DNA of 48,908 nt from an uncultured Clostridia bacterium (lineage in GTDB: Bacteria; Bacillota; Clostridia; TANB77; CAG-508): NCBI GenBank assembly GCA_904381285.1, contig CAJFII010000014.1:1-48908 (forward strand), in the 5' to 3' direction. The stretch's first letter is position 1. Each line of letters begins with the position of its first letter. This document shows, piece after piece, positions 8,846 to 17,492 of the stretch. The position numbers and the translations under genes are program-made. Below the pieces are notes generated by a model. It made no database searches. It saw only the letters and a program-made list of their open reading frames with translations, and had not been told where the DNA came from.

Positions 8846-9643
8846 TTGAATATAAAAAAAATAATTATAATAATATGTTTAATAATTGTTATTTTTGTTG
8901 TGGGATATTTTTTTAATCAGTATAAATATTCTAAAAGACCTAATGTTAAAATTCCAATATTGCTTTATCACAATTTTGTAACTACAGTGCCTGATAATGA
9001 CCCTGATAATTTTAATTATATAAATACACCAGAAAGTTTTGAAGAAAATATAAAAACTCTTTTAGAAAATGGCTATACAATCATATCTATTAAAGACTTA
9101 GCAGATGCCGATGCTGGAAAAATTGAACTACCACATAAACCAATTATTATAACTTTTGATGATGGATATTACAGCAATTATGAGTATATCTATCCAATTT
9201 TGAAAAAATATAATGTGAAAGCTTCTATTTTTATAATAACTGATAGAGTTGGTAAAGAAATTGATGGAATAAAATATTTAGGATGGAATGAATGTCTAGA
9301 AATGCAAAATAGTGGTCTTGTAGAAATATTTAGTCATAGTAAAAAACATGTTTTTTATGATAAACTTCCTGTTAGAGAAATTCGTGATGATGTGAAAGAA
9401 TCTTATGAAATAATAGAAAAAAATTTAGGAAAAAAAGATTTGAAAGTATTTGCTTACCCTTATGGAGCATATACCAATGAAACTGTAAGAACTTTAAAAA
9501 ATAATGGAATTGATTTTCAAATATATGATATTGGGATAAATAATTTTAATAATTTAAATAGAAACTTTATTAAGAGAATTAATATTCCTTGTGAAATGAC
9601 TGGAAAAGAAATATTAGATGAAATTGAAAAAGGAACTTACTAA
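8846..9643 (+). CDS. Membrane-anchored polysaccharide deacetylase (NodB domain)
   Basis: A carbohydrate esterase family 4 protein that removes acetyl groups from GlcNAc polymers outside the cell. A single N-terminal hydrophobic helix serves as uncleaved anchor or signal. The NodB motifs are ITFDDGY (catalytic and metal Asp), SHSKKH (metal His pair) and FAYPYGAY. The TTG start at 8846 is chosen because AGAGGTGA sits 8 bases upstream. The in-frame ATG at 8807 would add 13 residues and has a poorer site. It is divergent from the GT2 gene, suggesting a shared exopolysaccharide role. Confidence 0.85.
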   Translation: MNIKKIIIIICLIIVIFVVGYFFNQYKYSKRPNVKIPILLYHNFVTTVPDNDPDNFNYINTPESFEENIKTLLENGYTIISIKDLADADAGKIELPHKPIIITFDDGYYSNYEYIYPILKKYNVKASIFIITDRVGKEIDGIKYLGWNECLEMQNSGLVEIFSHSKKHVFYDKLPVREIRDDVKESYEIIEKNLGKKDLKVFAYPYGAYTNETVRTLKNNGIDFQIYDIGINNFNNLNRNFIKRINIPCEMTGKEILDEIEKGTY

Positions 9644-9654
9644 GTTCCTTTTTT
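9628..9654 (+). terminator. Terminator overlapping the deacetylase stop codon
   Basis: AAAAGGAACTTA and TAAGTTCCTTTT form the stem. The stop codon TAA is in the 3' arm and T residues follow. Confidence 0.85.
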
Positions 9655-9675
9655 AGTTTAGATTAATAGTTTAGA

Positions 9676-10534
9676 TTAAGTTTTTATTATTTCTTTTATT
9701 TTATCTAAATTCTGTATTACACAATCATATCCATATTTATAGCAACTATCCAATTTTCCGTGTATCTAATAAACCTACTTTATCTGTATATACATTTAAT
9801 ACTAAATCGCTCATTTCTAGACTTTCTTCAGATATTTTACTTCCCATTATATCGATTGTCTTCATCACAATATCCATTATATTACTATCTTTGGTTATTG
9901 GGTCTGCATCAAATTTTACTGCAATTACTTTATCCGCCCCTTGCTTTCTTACTTCGTTTACTGGAACATTATCTAAAGCTCCACCATCCATGAAAGCATG
10001 GTTTTCAAAATCACATGGTATAAAAACTGCCGGGAAACTACTACTCGCCCTAACTGCCTTTCCTACTGTTATATCTGTAATATATTGTTTAGTATTTTCT
10101 ACATTTTCTGGTATTTTGTTTGTTATAACATATTCTTTACAATTCTTTATATCTACTGTAGGAATTACTAAAGGCATTGTAATTTGACTTATCTTCTTTA
10201 TTCCTTTTTTATCTGCTATTTTATTATAAATATTTTCTATACTTTGACCTGTTTTTAATCCCTTTAAAGTATTTTTCTTTTTCATCATAAAATTACCTAA
10301 TCCAGACATAACTAAACCACTATTTATTTCGACTAGTTCTTTTGAATATCTTTTAAATAATATGTATATATAGTATGGTGAATACCCCATTGCATATAAA
10401 CTGGCAATTAAACTTCCTGCACTCGTGCCACCTATTATATCTATTTTTATATTATTGTCTTCTAATGCTTTTAATACACCTGCATGAGCAATTCCTCTAA
10501 TTCCTCCACCAGATAGTGCAATTCCCAGTTTCAT
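9676..10534 (-). CDS. Patatin-like phospholipase, needing one +1 shift at CGG-A
   Basis: A bacterial patatin-family serine lipase/acyl hydrolase. It has GGGIRG oxyanion motif at residues 9-14, the GTSAG nucleophile elbow with Ser38, and a DGG motif (FMDGGALDNVP) with the catalytic Asp. The zero frame reaches ACA-CGG-AAA at 9760-9758 and stops three codons later, leaving a truncated C-terminus of 262 residues. Skipping the C gives GKLDSCYKYGYDCV... and continues 27 codons to TAA at 9678-9676, a typical patatin tail, for a 285-residue product. The catalytic part precedes the break, so a truncated enzyme could still be active. Convergent with the deacetylase gene. Confidence 0.85.
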
Positions 10535-10716
10535 TTTTTCACCTTCTAACTTTTAGAACATTTAATAATATTATTTACATTTATTATATGTTTAAACATT
10601 ATATAATGATAAAATTATTATCTCTTACCTTTTTGAATTTATTATTCTCAAAATTTGATTTTTATGTAAATTTATATTATAATTACTATATAAAAAATGT
10701 AAAGGAGAATTTCTAT

Positions 10717-10926
10717 ATGGATGAAAAATATGTACGGTTAATACTAGAGTTTGCAGCTACACATTGTAAAGATTGTCAAAAGAATTGTCCAATCACAGTA
10801 ATATCTGAGCATATTCGAAAGGTTTCTGTGGAGGAGTTCATGTATCAACTAGACAATGACTGCTTGCCAACAGAAGTGGAAAATTCTTTTAAAGATCTTG
10901 TATTTTCAGATAGCATGTGCCAGTAG
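10717..10926 (+). CDS. Small cysteine-rich protein of unknown function
   Basis: A 69-residue acidic protein with a compact Cys motif, HCKDCQKNCP near residues 18-27, and a further Cys near residue 49 and at the C-terminus, suggesting a metal-binding or redox-active small domain. The start ATG 10717 is preceded by AAAGGAGAA. Codon 7 is CGG followed by T, the only in-frame CGG in an otherwise native-looking gene that must be read as a normal sense codon. A +1 shift there would give GGU and then UAA at once. I do not recognise the family. It stands alone, with a strong terminator downstream. Confidence 0.7.
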   Translation: MDEKYVRLILEFAATHCKDCQKNCPITVISEHIRKVSVEEFMYQLDNDCLPTEVENSFKDLVFSDSMCQ

Positions 10927-10969
10927 TATTTACTATTTCTCCTGTTTACAAAGGAAATTTTTGCAAACA

Positions 10970-11012
10970 AAAACCGCTGTAATGCTTTTTCAAGCATTAA
11001 ACAGCGGTTTTT
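10970..11012. terminator. Bidirectional terminator
   Basis: AAAACCGCTGT (10970-10980) pairs with ACAGCGGTTTT (11001-11011), with an inner AATGCTT/AAGCATT stem. A runs on one side and T runs on the other serve both the Cys-rich gene and rpsR. Confidence 0.92.
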
Positions 11013-11027
11013 CATACTAAAATCTAA

Positions 11028-11312
11028 TTAATTTTCAGAATATGGAAGCATTGCAATATGTCTACATCTTTTTACAGCTATTGTAATATCTCTTTGATGT
11101 TTAGCACATGCTCCTGTTGCTCTTCTTGGTAATATTTTACCTTTTTCATTTATGAATTTTTTTAATTGGTCTGGATTCTTATAATCTAAAACAAAATCTT
11201 TATCTGTACATAATAAACATACTTTTTTTCTCATTTTTCTGAATTTTGGATTATAATCTTCATCACCATTATTCATTCTATTTTTTCTATTATTTTGTTT
11301 TTTATCTGCCAT
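11028..11312 (-). CDS. rpsR: 30S ribosomal protein S18
   Basis: A 94-residue S18 with the family core [26 protein letters not shown]. The N-terminal extension carries a CLLC motif, and further Cys/His residues (CAKH, CRH) suggest a zinc-binding C+ variant, common in Clostridia. S18 binds 16S rRNA as a partner of S6. Last gene of rpsF-ssb-rpsR, followed by the terminator at 10970-11012. Confidence 0.96.
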   Translation of the reverse strand: MADKKQNNRKNRMNNGDEDYNPKFRKMRKKVCLLCTDKDFVLDYKNPDQLKKFINEKGKILPRRATGACAKHQRDITIAVKRCRHIAMLPYSEN

Positions 11313-11333
11313 TTTATATACCCCCTATCTTTA

Positions 11334-11753
11334 CTAGAATGGTAGGTCATCATTTGAAGAAATTTCAAATTCTGGGCTTGTTTGAGCTACACTTCCAAAT
11401 GTATTTTCAAAGCTTCCTGCTCCGTCGCCATCTCTTTTGCTATCTGCAAAATATGCTTCTTCTGCAACAACTTCTGTTACATAATGTTTTTGTCCTTGGT
11501 CATCATCCCATGTTCTTGTTTGAATTCTTCCAATAATTCCTACTTGTTGACCTTTCTTAAAGTATTTACTACAAAATTCCCCTAATTTGCTCCAAGCTAC
11601 AATATTTATAAAATCTGCTTGTCTTTCTTCTCCTTGTCTTACAAATCTTCTATTTACTGCAAGTGAAAAACTAGCAACTAGAGTATTATTTGTTTGTGTG
11701 TATCTAACTTCTGGATCTCTTGTTAATCTTCCCATTAATATTACTTTATTCAT
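11334..11753 (-). CDS. ssb: Single-stranded DNA-binding protein
   Basis: A 139-residue SSB. The N-terminal OB fold starts MNKVILMGRLTRDPEVRYTQ and is followed by a short Gly/Ser/acidic linker and the conserved acidic tail ending DDLPF, which docks replication and repair partners. It binds ssDNA as a tetramer. It lies between rpsF and rpsR, the classic bacterial arrangement. Confidence 0.97.
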   Translation of the reverse strand: MNKVILMGRLTRDPEVRYTQTNNTLVASFSLAVNRRFVRQGEERQADFINIVAWSKLGEFCSKYFKKGQQVGIIGRIQTRTWDDDQGQKHYVTEVVAEEAYFADSKRDGDGAGSFENTFGSVAQTSPEFEISSNDDLPF

Positions 11754-11826
11754 ATATTTTTACCTCACCTTTCTAAAGGTCCCCTACAAAATAGTTTATA
11801 CTATTTGTATTCTATACATTTGTAAA

Positions 11827-12111
11827 TTAATTTTCTTTTCTTACAACTATAAATTTAATTACTTCATCTGTAATTCTATAGTTTCTTTCTAATTCTGCAA
11901 TTAGTTCTGGTTTAGCTTCGAAGTTAAATAATACATAGTATCCTTCTTTATTTTTCTTAACTTCATATGCTAATTTTCTTTTTCCCATTTCTTCTACAGA
12001 TTCTACTTTTCCTTCACTATTAATCAAGTCTGAGAATTTTGTTATAAGGCTTTTTATTCCTTCTTCTTCAACAACTGGACTAATAATGATAATACTTTCG
12101 TATTTATTCAT
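11827..12111 (-). CDS. rpsF: 30S ribosomal protein S6
   Basis: A 94-residue S6 with the family start MNKYESIIIISP and the GKRKLAYEVKKNKEGYY and NYRITDEVIKFIVVR segments. It binds S18 on the 30S platform. First gene of the operon. The start follows AAGGAGGTGAG. Its leader contains a small ATGG...CCAT hairpin just before the ribosome binding site; I did not find a clear S6:S18 binding motif. Confidence 0.96.
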   Translation of the reverse strand: MNKYESIIIISPVVEEEGIKSLITKFSDLINSEGKVESVEEMGKRKLAYEVKKNKEGYYVLFNFEAKPELIAELERNYRITDEVIKFIVVRKEN

Positions 12112-12163
12112 TATCTCACCTCCTTATGGCTTTATAACCCATACTTCCCTTAGCATGAGTAAG

Positions 12164-12195
12164 GAAAAAAGCAATGCTTTTTTTCAAACATTGCT
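12164..12195 (-). terminator. Terminator downstream of the Rpn-family gene, abutting the rpsF promoter
   Basis: On the minus strand AGCAATG, a loop and CATTGCT are followed by TTTTTTCC. The 5' arm directly follows the -10 box at 12201-12196, so RNA started at the rpsF promoter lacks most of that arm and should escape termination. Confidence 0.75.
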
Positions 12196-12224
12196 ATTTT
12201 AACACATATATACACTTTTGTCAA
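12196..12224 (-). promoter_or_regulatory. Sigma-A promoter of rpsF-ssb-rpsR
   Basis: TTGACA (12224-12219), 17-base spacer, TAAAAT (12201-12196); expected start near 12189, about 78 bases before the rpsF ATG. Confidence 0.85.
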
Positions 12225-12281
12225 ACTAAAATTTGCCCCTAACTTTATAATGTGAAATAAAAACTTGAGATTTTTAAATGT

Positions 12282-13137
12282 TTAAGCTTCTCCTATTATT
12301 TTTCTTACTTCATCTTCCGCAATTTGTACTATGTTACATATTGTTTTAATATCCATATTATTTTTATGCATATTTAAAACTATTTCTTTCTCCTTTTCTT
12401 CTTTTCCCTCTATAATTCCTTTCTTTTTACCTTCCAGTATTCCTTCCTTTTTTCCTTCTTTAATGCCCTTCATATATCCATCTTTTATTCTGGATAGTTC
12501 ATCCCTTAGTTGTTTTTCTCTATAATAGTATTTCTCTCTTAGTTCTGGATCCGCTGTTATTCTTTCTAGTTCTTCTTTCATCTCCCTTAATTCTTTGTTA
12601 TTTTTTAGTAATTCTTCCTATGTCTTCTGGTCTTTTTTCTTTCCCTTCTTTGAATTTTCCCAATTCTATTATATGTATTTCTATATCTTCTGTTAGTTTT
12701 AGTTCTTTATGTCTTTTTTCTCTTAGTTCCCACTCTGTATGGTATTCTTCTATTTCTTTAGTTTCTTCTAAGTTCTCTACTGATATTAGTATTGCTATTG
12801 TTTTATTTAGTTCGTCATATTCTTTGCCTCTTTTTAAGTCTCCTACATATACCCTTGACCAATAGTACAATAGCCTTTTTACCATATAGCTGTATTCTGT
12901 TACTTGCATTTCTATTATTACTTTTGTTCCATCTTGTAATTTTGCTTTTACATCTACTCTTCCTATTTTATCTTCTATTTCTTCTCCTATTAGTCTTTTA
13001 TTGGTATCTAATGTTAGTTCTTCTATTTTTATTCCTAAGATTTTTTCTAGAAATGCTTTTGTTATATTTTCATTTCCTACTTTCCCAAATATCCTTTGGA
13101 ATACTATATCGTTTGTTAATTTTAAGTATTCTGCCAT
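12282..13137 (-). pseudogene. Rpn family PD-(D/E)XK nuclease/putative transposase, interrupted by an A6 frameshift
   Basis: The first part (13137 to 12598) has the family start MAEYLKLTNDIVFQRIFGK, then TLDTNKRL, RVDVKAKLQDGTKVIIEMQV (nuclease core D...E-x-Q) and YWSRVYVGDLKRGKEY. The frame stops at TAA just after a run of six A (12606-12601). Removing one A joins it to the second part (TKNNKELREMKEELERITADPELREK..., to 12282), the usual helical and Glu/Lys-rich GKKEGILEGKKKG tail. Rpn proteins promote RecA-independent recombination and can act as nucleases. Homopolymer contraction, sequencing error, +1 slippage at AAA-TAA or a true pseudogene are all possible. The truncated N-terminal part keeps the nuclease core. 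Confidence 0.75.
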
Positions 13138-13364
13138 ATTTCTTCTTCCTTTCGTATTATATATTATTTTTGTTCTTTTAGCAATATTTTTTTGCTTTCG
13201 TGTTAATATTGAATTTTCTTTTATGGCATCACTCTCCTGTTTTTCTGATTTTTAATTTTTCTTTTTGTTTTTGTGAATTTCTTAGGATAGATTTTTCCTA
13301 AATTAAGATTTTTATTTTGTAAGACATAAGCTGTTTTGATTTAATTTATTTAAAATATATCTAA

Positions 13365-13393
13365 TTTATATTACATTTTTCTTGTTCTGTCAA
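13365..13393 (-). promoter_or_regulatory. Sigma-A promoter upstream of the Rpn-family gene
   Basis: TTGACA (13393-13388), 17-base spacer, TATAAA (13370-13365). It implies a leader of about 220 bases. A second -10-like TATAAT lies near 13155, just before the ribosome binding site. The rest of the 13138-13364 leader shows no ORF or known RNA motif to me. Confidence 0.7.
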
Positions 13394-13413
13394 TGAGTTT
13401 TTTTCGACAGTTT

Positions 13414-13441
13414 TTGACATATAGATTACATTTCCTATAAT
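13414..13441 (+). promoter_or_regulatory. Sigma-A-like promoter aimed at a hairpin
   Basis: TTGACA (13414-13419), 16-base spacer, TATAAT (13436-13441) on the plus strand. The only thing downstream is the large hairpin at 13448-13502, then the 3' end of the convergent surface-protein gene. Confidence 0.55.
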
Positions 13442-13447
13442 ATAACA

Positions 13448-13502
13448 AAAAAGTAGTAAAGGTTACTGTAATTTTACGTTACAATAACCTTTACTACTTT
13501 TT
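13448..13502. terminator. Long terminator hairpin after the prepilin-FGE gene
   Basis: AAAAAGTAGTAAAGGTTA (13448-13465) pairs with TAACCTTTACTACTTTTT (13485-13502), with an inner TGTAA/TTACA stem. It serves the minus-strand gene ending at 13517. It could also be the body of a short RNA from the promoter at 13414-13441. Confidence 0.85.
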
Positions 13503-13516
13503 ATCTAATTATTTTT

Positions 13517-15697
13517 TTACTCTTCTAATATAAATGGTGATGTTTCGCTTCCATCTCCACTTGCTACTTCGACGCCTGGTTTTAGTAAAATAACTGGACG
13601 AAGACCGTATGTAAATGAATAGCCATTTGTATTAGCATTGTAATCTATATCGCATAAACTGTAGTTACGCAAGTCACCAACTGAATCTACAAGACGTATA
13701 TTAAAATAGCAATTTTGCAAGTAAGAAGCTACAATGCGGGATGCTAGCCAGTACCACTCTCCTGTTGTCCACATATCTCCACCTATTGCTTGCATTGCTG
13801 TTTGGTCTGTCTCATAATTTGTATCTGTATCTTTCATGTCATTTACTCCTTCTATTGTCGATGATGGAGTAAATTGAAAGTCATTAAATGGTCCTACATT
13901 TTCTGTATTTTTTGCATTAAACTTTCCATCTATTCCTACTGTCGGCACACTTCCTACACATCTTCCATCTATTGCATATGGACTACTTTCTGCATAACGT
14001 TCTGCCTTTTGATTTAATGTTGCTATTGCGTTGTTATAATCATTCATTGATGCTTGCCATGCGTTCAAATCATTTCCATCTGTTCCTAATGTTACATCTT
14101 CTACATTCTTATCTGATATTATTTGTAATCCATATGTAGAATCATTATATAATACTCTAAAGGTTAATATTCCATCTTGATTGTCTCCAATTCCATCTAT
14201 TCCAGTATCATATTTCACATAGTTGCCTGGCTTTGCCTTAATTGCTAGTGCATCCGGATTACCATATATATTGTCGCCTATAAATAATGCTACACGGAAG
14301 CTAGTTTCAGCACCTGCATCTGCTGAACTAGCTATCGCACGCCATGCTGGTGTAGCAATTGTATAAGTATCGTTGTAATATCCTCCTCTTACTGTATATA
14401 TTTTAGGTGTATTATTATTAATTTCTGTTGTAAATTCATATACGTTTCCACCCATATCATATATATTGTTTACCGCTGTCGTTTGTCCTGTTGGAACTAA
14501 TACCGCTTCTCCATTTGCTTTTGTTTGAGAATTTCCATCTAAATCTGTATATGTAAATTCTGTATCAAGGTAATTGCCCTGTGAACTATTAGTTGGATAT
14601 GTAGAATAATTTGTTTGTATGAATTTTAGTGCTGTATCCCAAGCATAACTACTACATAATTTACTTATTACACCATTTTCTGCATCTGTGTATAGTCCTT
14701 CTGCTACCTCTTTTGCTTTATCTCTTGTTATATAGTTCCATACTTGTTTTCCTTTTTGTATACTTAAATTTCCTCCTGTATAACCTGTCCAATTTGTTGT
14801 TCCATCTGAAGTTTCCGAAAATGCTGTGTATCCTTCAATTCCTGTTTCATATCTGCCTATATAATATCCACCATATTTTTCTATACTTTCTGTTTCATCA
14901 CTTGAAATTGCTTCTGTAAAATAAATAGCACTATCTGCTGTTTGTTTTATTTTCAAGCTATTTGTTGCCTCATCTATTCCATCTGATGGTTGGCCTGATA
15001 AAAATGCATATCTATCATATTTATATCCCATATTTTCTACTGGTATCCATACAAATTCGTTTAAGTCTTGTGCATTTCTTACTACTAATCCTGTACTTAC
15101 TTTGTTTTCTCCTTCTTTTAAAGATACTTGAAATCCTGCTGGTATTGTTGCACTATTTCCTTCTGTATCTGTGTAATTGTTTTTCTTAGTTACAGTATAT
15201 GTATCAGACCACTCTGGTAAATTTACTTTTGTATAATCTCCTGGTAATGTATAATATGTATTTCCATCTAATACAACTCCTCTTACATAGTATATATTAT
15301 GGCTTTGTTCATTTATTACATATATATCTGTAATATATGAAGATTGTACTTGTTTATATCTTGTATATCCATCTCCATGGGTTAGAGTTAAATTTTCTAA
15401 TGCCTCTAAATCTATTACATAGTATTTATCATTATCATTTGAATTTATATTTTGTATATTTTTTGTATTTGTATATTCTCCTTCTAAAACAGGGATTGTA
15501 CCATATTTTGAATAATATACATCTATTCTATCTTTTAATATTGTAATATCATTATACATATTATTTAATGCTCTGGTATTAGCTCCAGCTATTGTATTAT
15601 ATATTATTATGCTAGTTATTATTGTCATTAATAATATTGCAATAACTAATGTTGAAAGGGTAACTCCTTTATTTTCTCTTAAATTTATCCTTTTCAT
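13517..15697 (-). CDS. Large prepilin-like surface protein with sulfatase-modifying-factor/lectin-like domains
   Basis: A 726-residue protein from ATG 15697 (GGAGG 8 bases upstream; the ATG at 15703 is too close to it). Residues 1-40 carry a basic leader and a pilin-like helix (GVTLSTLVIAILLMTIITS). Residues about 60-170 are a pseudopilin-like head. Residues about 190-480 resemble the formylglycine-generating-enzyme/C-type-lectin fold: EFVWIPVENM, GGYYIGRYETG, DMGGNVYEFTTE, VRGGYYND and FRVALFI. The C-terminal 200 residues form a second domain with GEWYWLASR and GLRPVILLKPGVEVASGDG, like the DUF6273-type lectin-like end seen in gut clostridial surface proteins. Probably displayed on the cell surface for binding. 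Such folds host diversity-generating retroelement targets elsewhere, but no reverse transcriptase or template repeat is visible here. Confidence 0.75.
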   Translation of the reverse strand: MKRINLRENKGVTLSTLVIAILLMTIITSIIIYNTIAGANTRALNNMYNDITILKDRIDVYYSKYGTIPVLEGEYTNTKNIQNINSNDNDKYYVIDLEALENLTLTHGDGYTRYKQVQSSYITDIYVINEQSHNIYYVRGVVLDGNTYYTLPGDYTKVNLPEWSDTYTVTKKNNYTDTEGNSATIPAGFQVSLKEGENKVSTGLVVRNAQDLNEFVWIPVENMGYKYDRYAFLSGQPSDGIDEATNSLKIKQTADSAIYFTEAISSDETESIEKYGGYYIGRYETGIEGYTAFSETSDGTTNWTGYTGGNLSIQKGKQVWNYITRDKAKEVAEGLYTDAENGVISKLCSSYAWDTALKFIQTNYSTYPTNSSQGNYLDTEFTYTDLDGNSQTKANGEAVLVPTGQTTAVNNIYDMGGNVYEFTTEINNNTPKIYTVRGGYYNDTYTIATPAWRAIASSADAGAETSFRVALFIGDNIYGNPDALAIKAKPGNYVKYDTGIDGIGDNQDGILTFRVLYNDSTYGLQIISDKNVEDVTLGTDGNDLNAWQASMNDYNNAIATLNQKAERYAESSPYAIDGRCVGSVPTVGIDGKFNAKNTENVGPFNDFQFTPSSTIEGVNDMKDTDTNYETDQTAMQAIGGDMWTTGEWYWLASRIVASYLQNCYFNIRLVDSVGDLRNYSLCDIDYNANTNGYSFTYGLRPVILLKPGVEVASGDGSETSPFILEE

Positions 15698-15751
15698 TTG
15701 CATTTCCTCCGTTTATTACTACTTATATATTACTATTAAATTTATTTTATT

Positions 15752-16405
15752 TCAACTATTTTCTATTATTTTATATATTCTCTTTTTCATCTGATATTTT
15801 TTATTTTCTACTATAATAAGTACCCATAAATATATAATTATGAACAATATTGCTATATTTTTAAAATAATATATTCCTATACTTGCAAGCATTGTAAGAA
15901 ATATTATGCTTGCATTTGATATGGTATTTATATAATCCATTGCTTTTGTTTTGCCTTTTATTATATGTATTAATGATTTTAAAAATCTGCCTCCATCTAA
16001 TGGATATATTGGTAATAAATTAAAGATTGCAATTAATAAATTGGCATATATAATTTGTTCGCATAAATGCATTTCTATATAATTATTCATTATTACACAA
16101 ATTCCAATTATTATCATATTAGTTATAGGTCCTGCTAATGCTAATATCATTTTCTTTATTGTTAAAGCATTTGCATTTTTTACTTTTTTATTGTAGTCCT
16201 TACATATTACACTAAATTCAATACTTATTCCAAGTGGCATAATTTTTAATGCTTTTGGCTTGAAACCTATTAATAGTCCACAAATTAAGTGTCCCATTTC
16301 ATGTATTAGCGCAAAAATCATAAGAATTGCATATAATTCTATCTGTTTTGTAATGTAAAATAGGATTGCAAATAAAAATATTTTTAAATTTACATTAATT
16401 GTCAT
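15752..16405 (-). CDS. spoIVFB: Membrane zinc metalloprotease, M50 family (SpoIVFB-like)
   Basis: A 217-residue intramembrane site-2 protease. HEMGH (HExxH) lies in the second hydrophobic segment, and the third zinc ligand is in LLPIYPLDGGR (the N/PxDG motif). About five to six membrane segments. SpoIVFB cleaves pro-sigma-K in the mother cell during sporulation. The start ATG 16405 follows AGAGGAAAA; a TTG 21 bases upstream is less likely. It lies directly after an M23/SpoIVFA-like gene, the same pairing as spoIVFA-spoIVFB of Bacillus, which supports the assignment. A general M50 protease is the alternative. Confidence 0.75.
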   Translation of the reverse strand: MTINVNLKIFLFAILFYITKQIELYAILMIFALIHEMGHLICGLLIGFKPKALKIMPLGISIEFSVICKDYNKKVKNANALTIKKMILALAGPITNMIIIGICVIMNNYIEMHLCEQIIYANLLIAIFNLLPIYPLDGGRFLKSLIHIIKGKTKAMDYINTISNASIIFLTMLASIGIYYFKNIAILFIIIYLWVLIIVENKKYQMKKRIYKIIENS

Positions 16406-16443
16406 ATATTTTCCTCTTTTCAACACTAAAATTTTATCTTATA

Positions 16444-17370
16444 TTAAAACTCTAATATATTTCGAGGATTTATATATGTTTGGCCTCTCATTATTTCAAA
16501 ATGCAAATGTGGTCCTGTAGATTTACCTGTAGAACCAACTTCTGCAATTTCTTGACCTTGTGTTACTACATCTCCCTCTTTTACATATAATTTGCTACAA
16601 TGCGCATAAAGAGTACTTACATCTCCATTTGTAATTTTTATATGATATCCATAATCTCCTGTTGTAGAAGATACCGTTACTGTTCCTTCCATTGCTGCTA
16701 CAATTTTCGTTCCTGTATTTGCTGCAATATCTATTCCTGTATGATTTTTACTTACAACCGGATTTGCTACATCTCTTAGTCCAAATTCAGAAGATACTAC
16801 CCCTTCCACAGGTTTTATAAAAGAAAAGTTTGATTTAATATATTCGTCATCTGTTAATGGCTCTTCTGTTTTTTCATTATTTTCATCTGCAGATACTTGT
16901 ATATTTTCCATTACTACATTTTGTAATTCAGCTCCTCCAATTGCATTTTGTGATAATGTATTTTGCGTATTTATAACATTACTATCTTGTATTATGTTTT
17001 GATTTATAACATTTGTATCTATAGTATTTGTTTGTTCACTTGTATCAACAATTCCTGCACTCCAATTATTAAATCCATTCACAAATTGTGTATACATTCC
17101 CTGTAAATCAATATCATATGATAATATTTCTTTTGTCTTATTTATTACATCTTCTGAAAATACATAATTACTATTTTGAATTAAATAGAATATAAAATAT
17201 ATTAATAAACAAATGAGAATTTGTAATATCATCTTTTTTAATAGACCATAATTTTTTTCTTCTGATACATTTACTGTTGCAACTTTATTTCTTGTATATC
17301 CGCTTCTCCTTCTTGCATAAATTTCTTCTGCCCTTCTAATTTTTTCTTCTGGGGTTAAAGTTCTTTCCAA
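16444..17370 (-). CDS. spoIVFA: Membrane-anchored M23 peptidase domain protein (SpoIVFA-like)
   Basis: A 308-residue protein. A cytoplasmic N-terminus (TPEEKIRRAEEIYARRRSGY) is followed by one membrane helix (about 47-65), an Asn/Ile/Gln-rich extracellular stretch (about 115-160), and a C-terminal LytM/M23 domain. Zinc and catalytic residues look complete: HTGIDIA, YAHCS and HLHFE. In Bacillus, SpoIVFA regulates SpoIVFB and carries an M23-like domain. Here the next gene is the M50 protease, so the same role is likely, though an active endopeptidase is possible. The start is TTG 17370, 8 bases after GAGGTG. Confidence 0.72.
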   Translation of the reverse strand: MERTLTPEEKIRRAEEIYARRRSGYTRNKVATVNVSEEKNYGLLKKMILQILICLLIYFIFYLIQNSNYVFSEDVINKTKEILSYDIDLQGMYTQFVNGFNNWSAGIVDTSEQTNTIDTNVINQNIIQDSNVINTQNTLSQNAIGGAELQNVVMENIQVSADENNEKTEEPLTDDEYIKSNFSFIKPVEGVVSSEFGLRDVANPVVSKNHTGIDIAANTGTKIVAAMEGTVTVSSTTGDYGYHIKITNGDVSTLYAHCSKLYVKEGDVVTQGQEIAEVGSTGKSTGPHLHFEIMRGQTYINPRNILEF

Positions 17371-17492
17371 TAAAAAAACACCTCTTCTATAGTAATATAT
17401 TTTTTGTAATATATATGTTAGAAAAAAGTGTTTTATGCAATTATTTTATTATACTATGGGATAAATTTAGATTTCAATTTTAAGAAAATGAA

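Noticed and set aside
9760..9993. Plus-strand ORFs opposite minus-strand genes (for example here and at 12620-13255, 14629-15546 and 36064-36683)
   Set aside because: Low-complexity Leu/Tyr/Ser-rich shadow frames with no ribosome binding sites, lying opposite well-supported genes.
13517..14000. Variable region of a diversity-generating retroelement
   Set aside because: No reverse transcriptase, template repeat or adenine-rich pattern in the window; kept only as a question to check.
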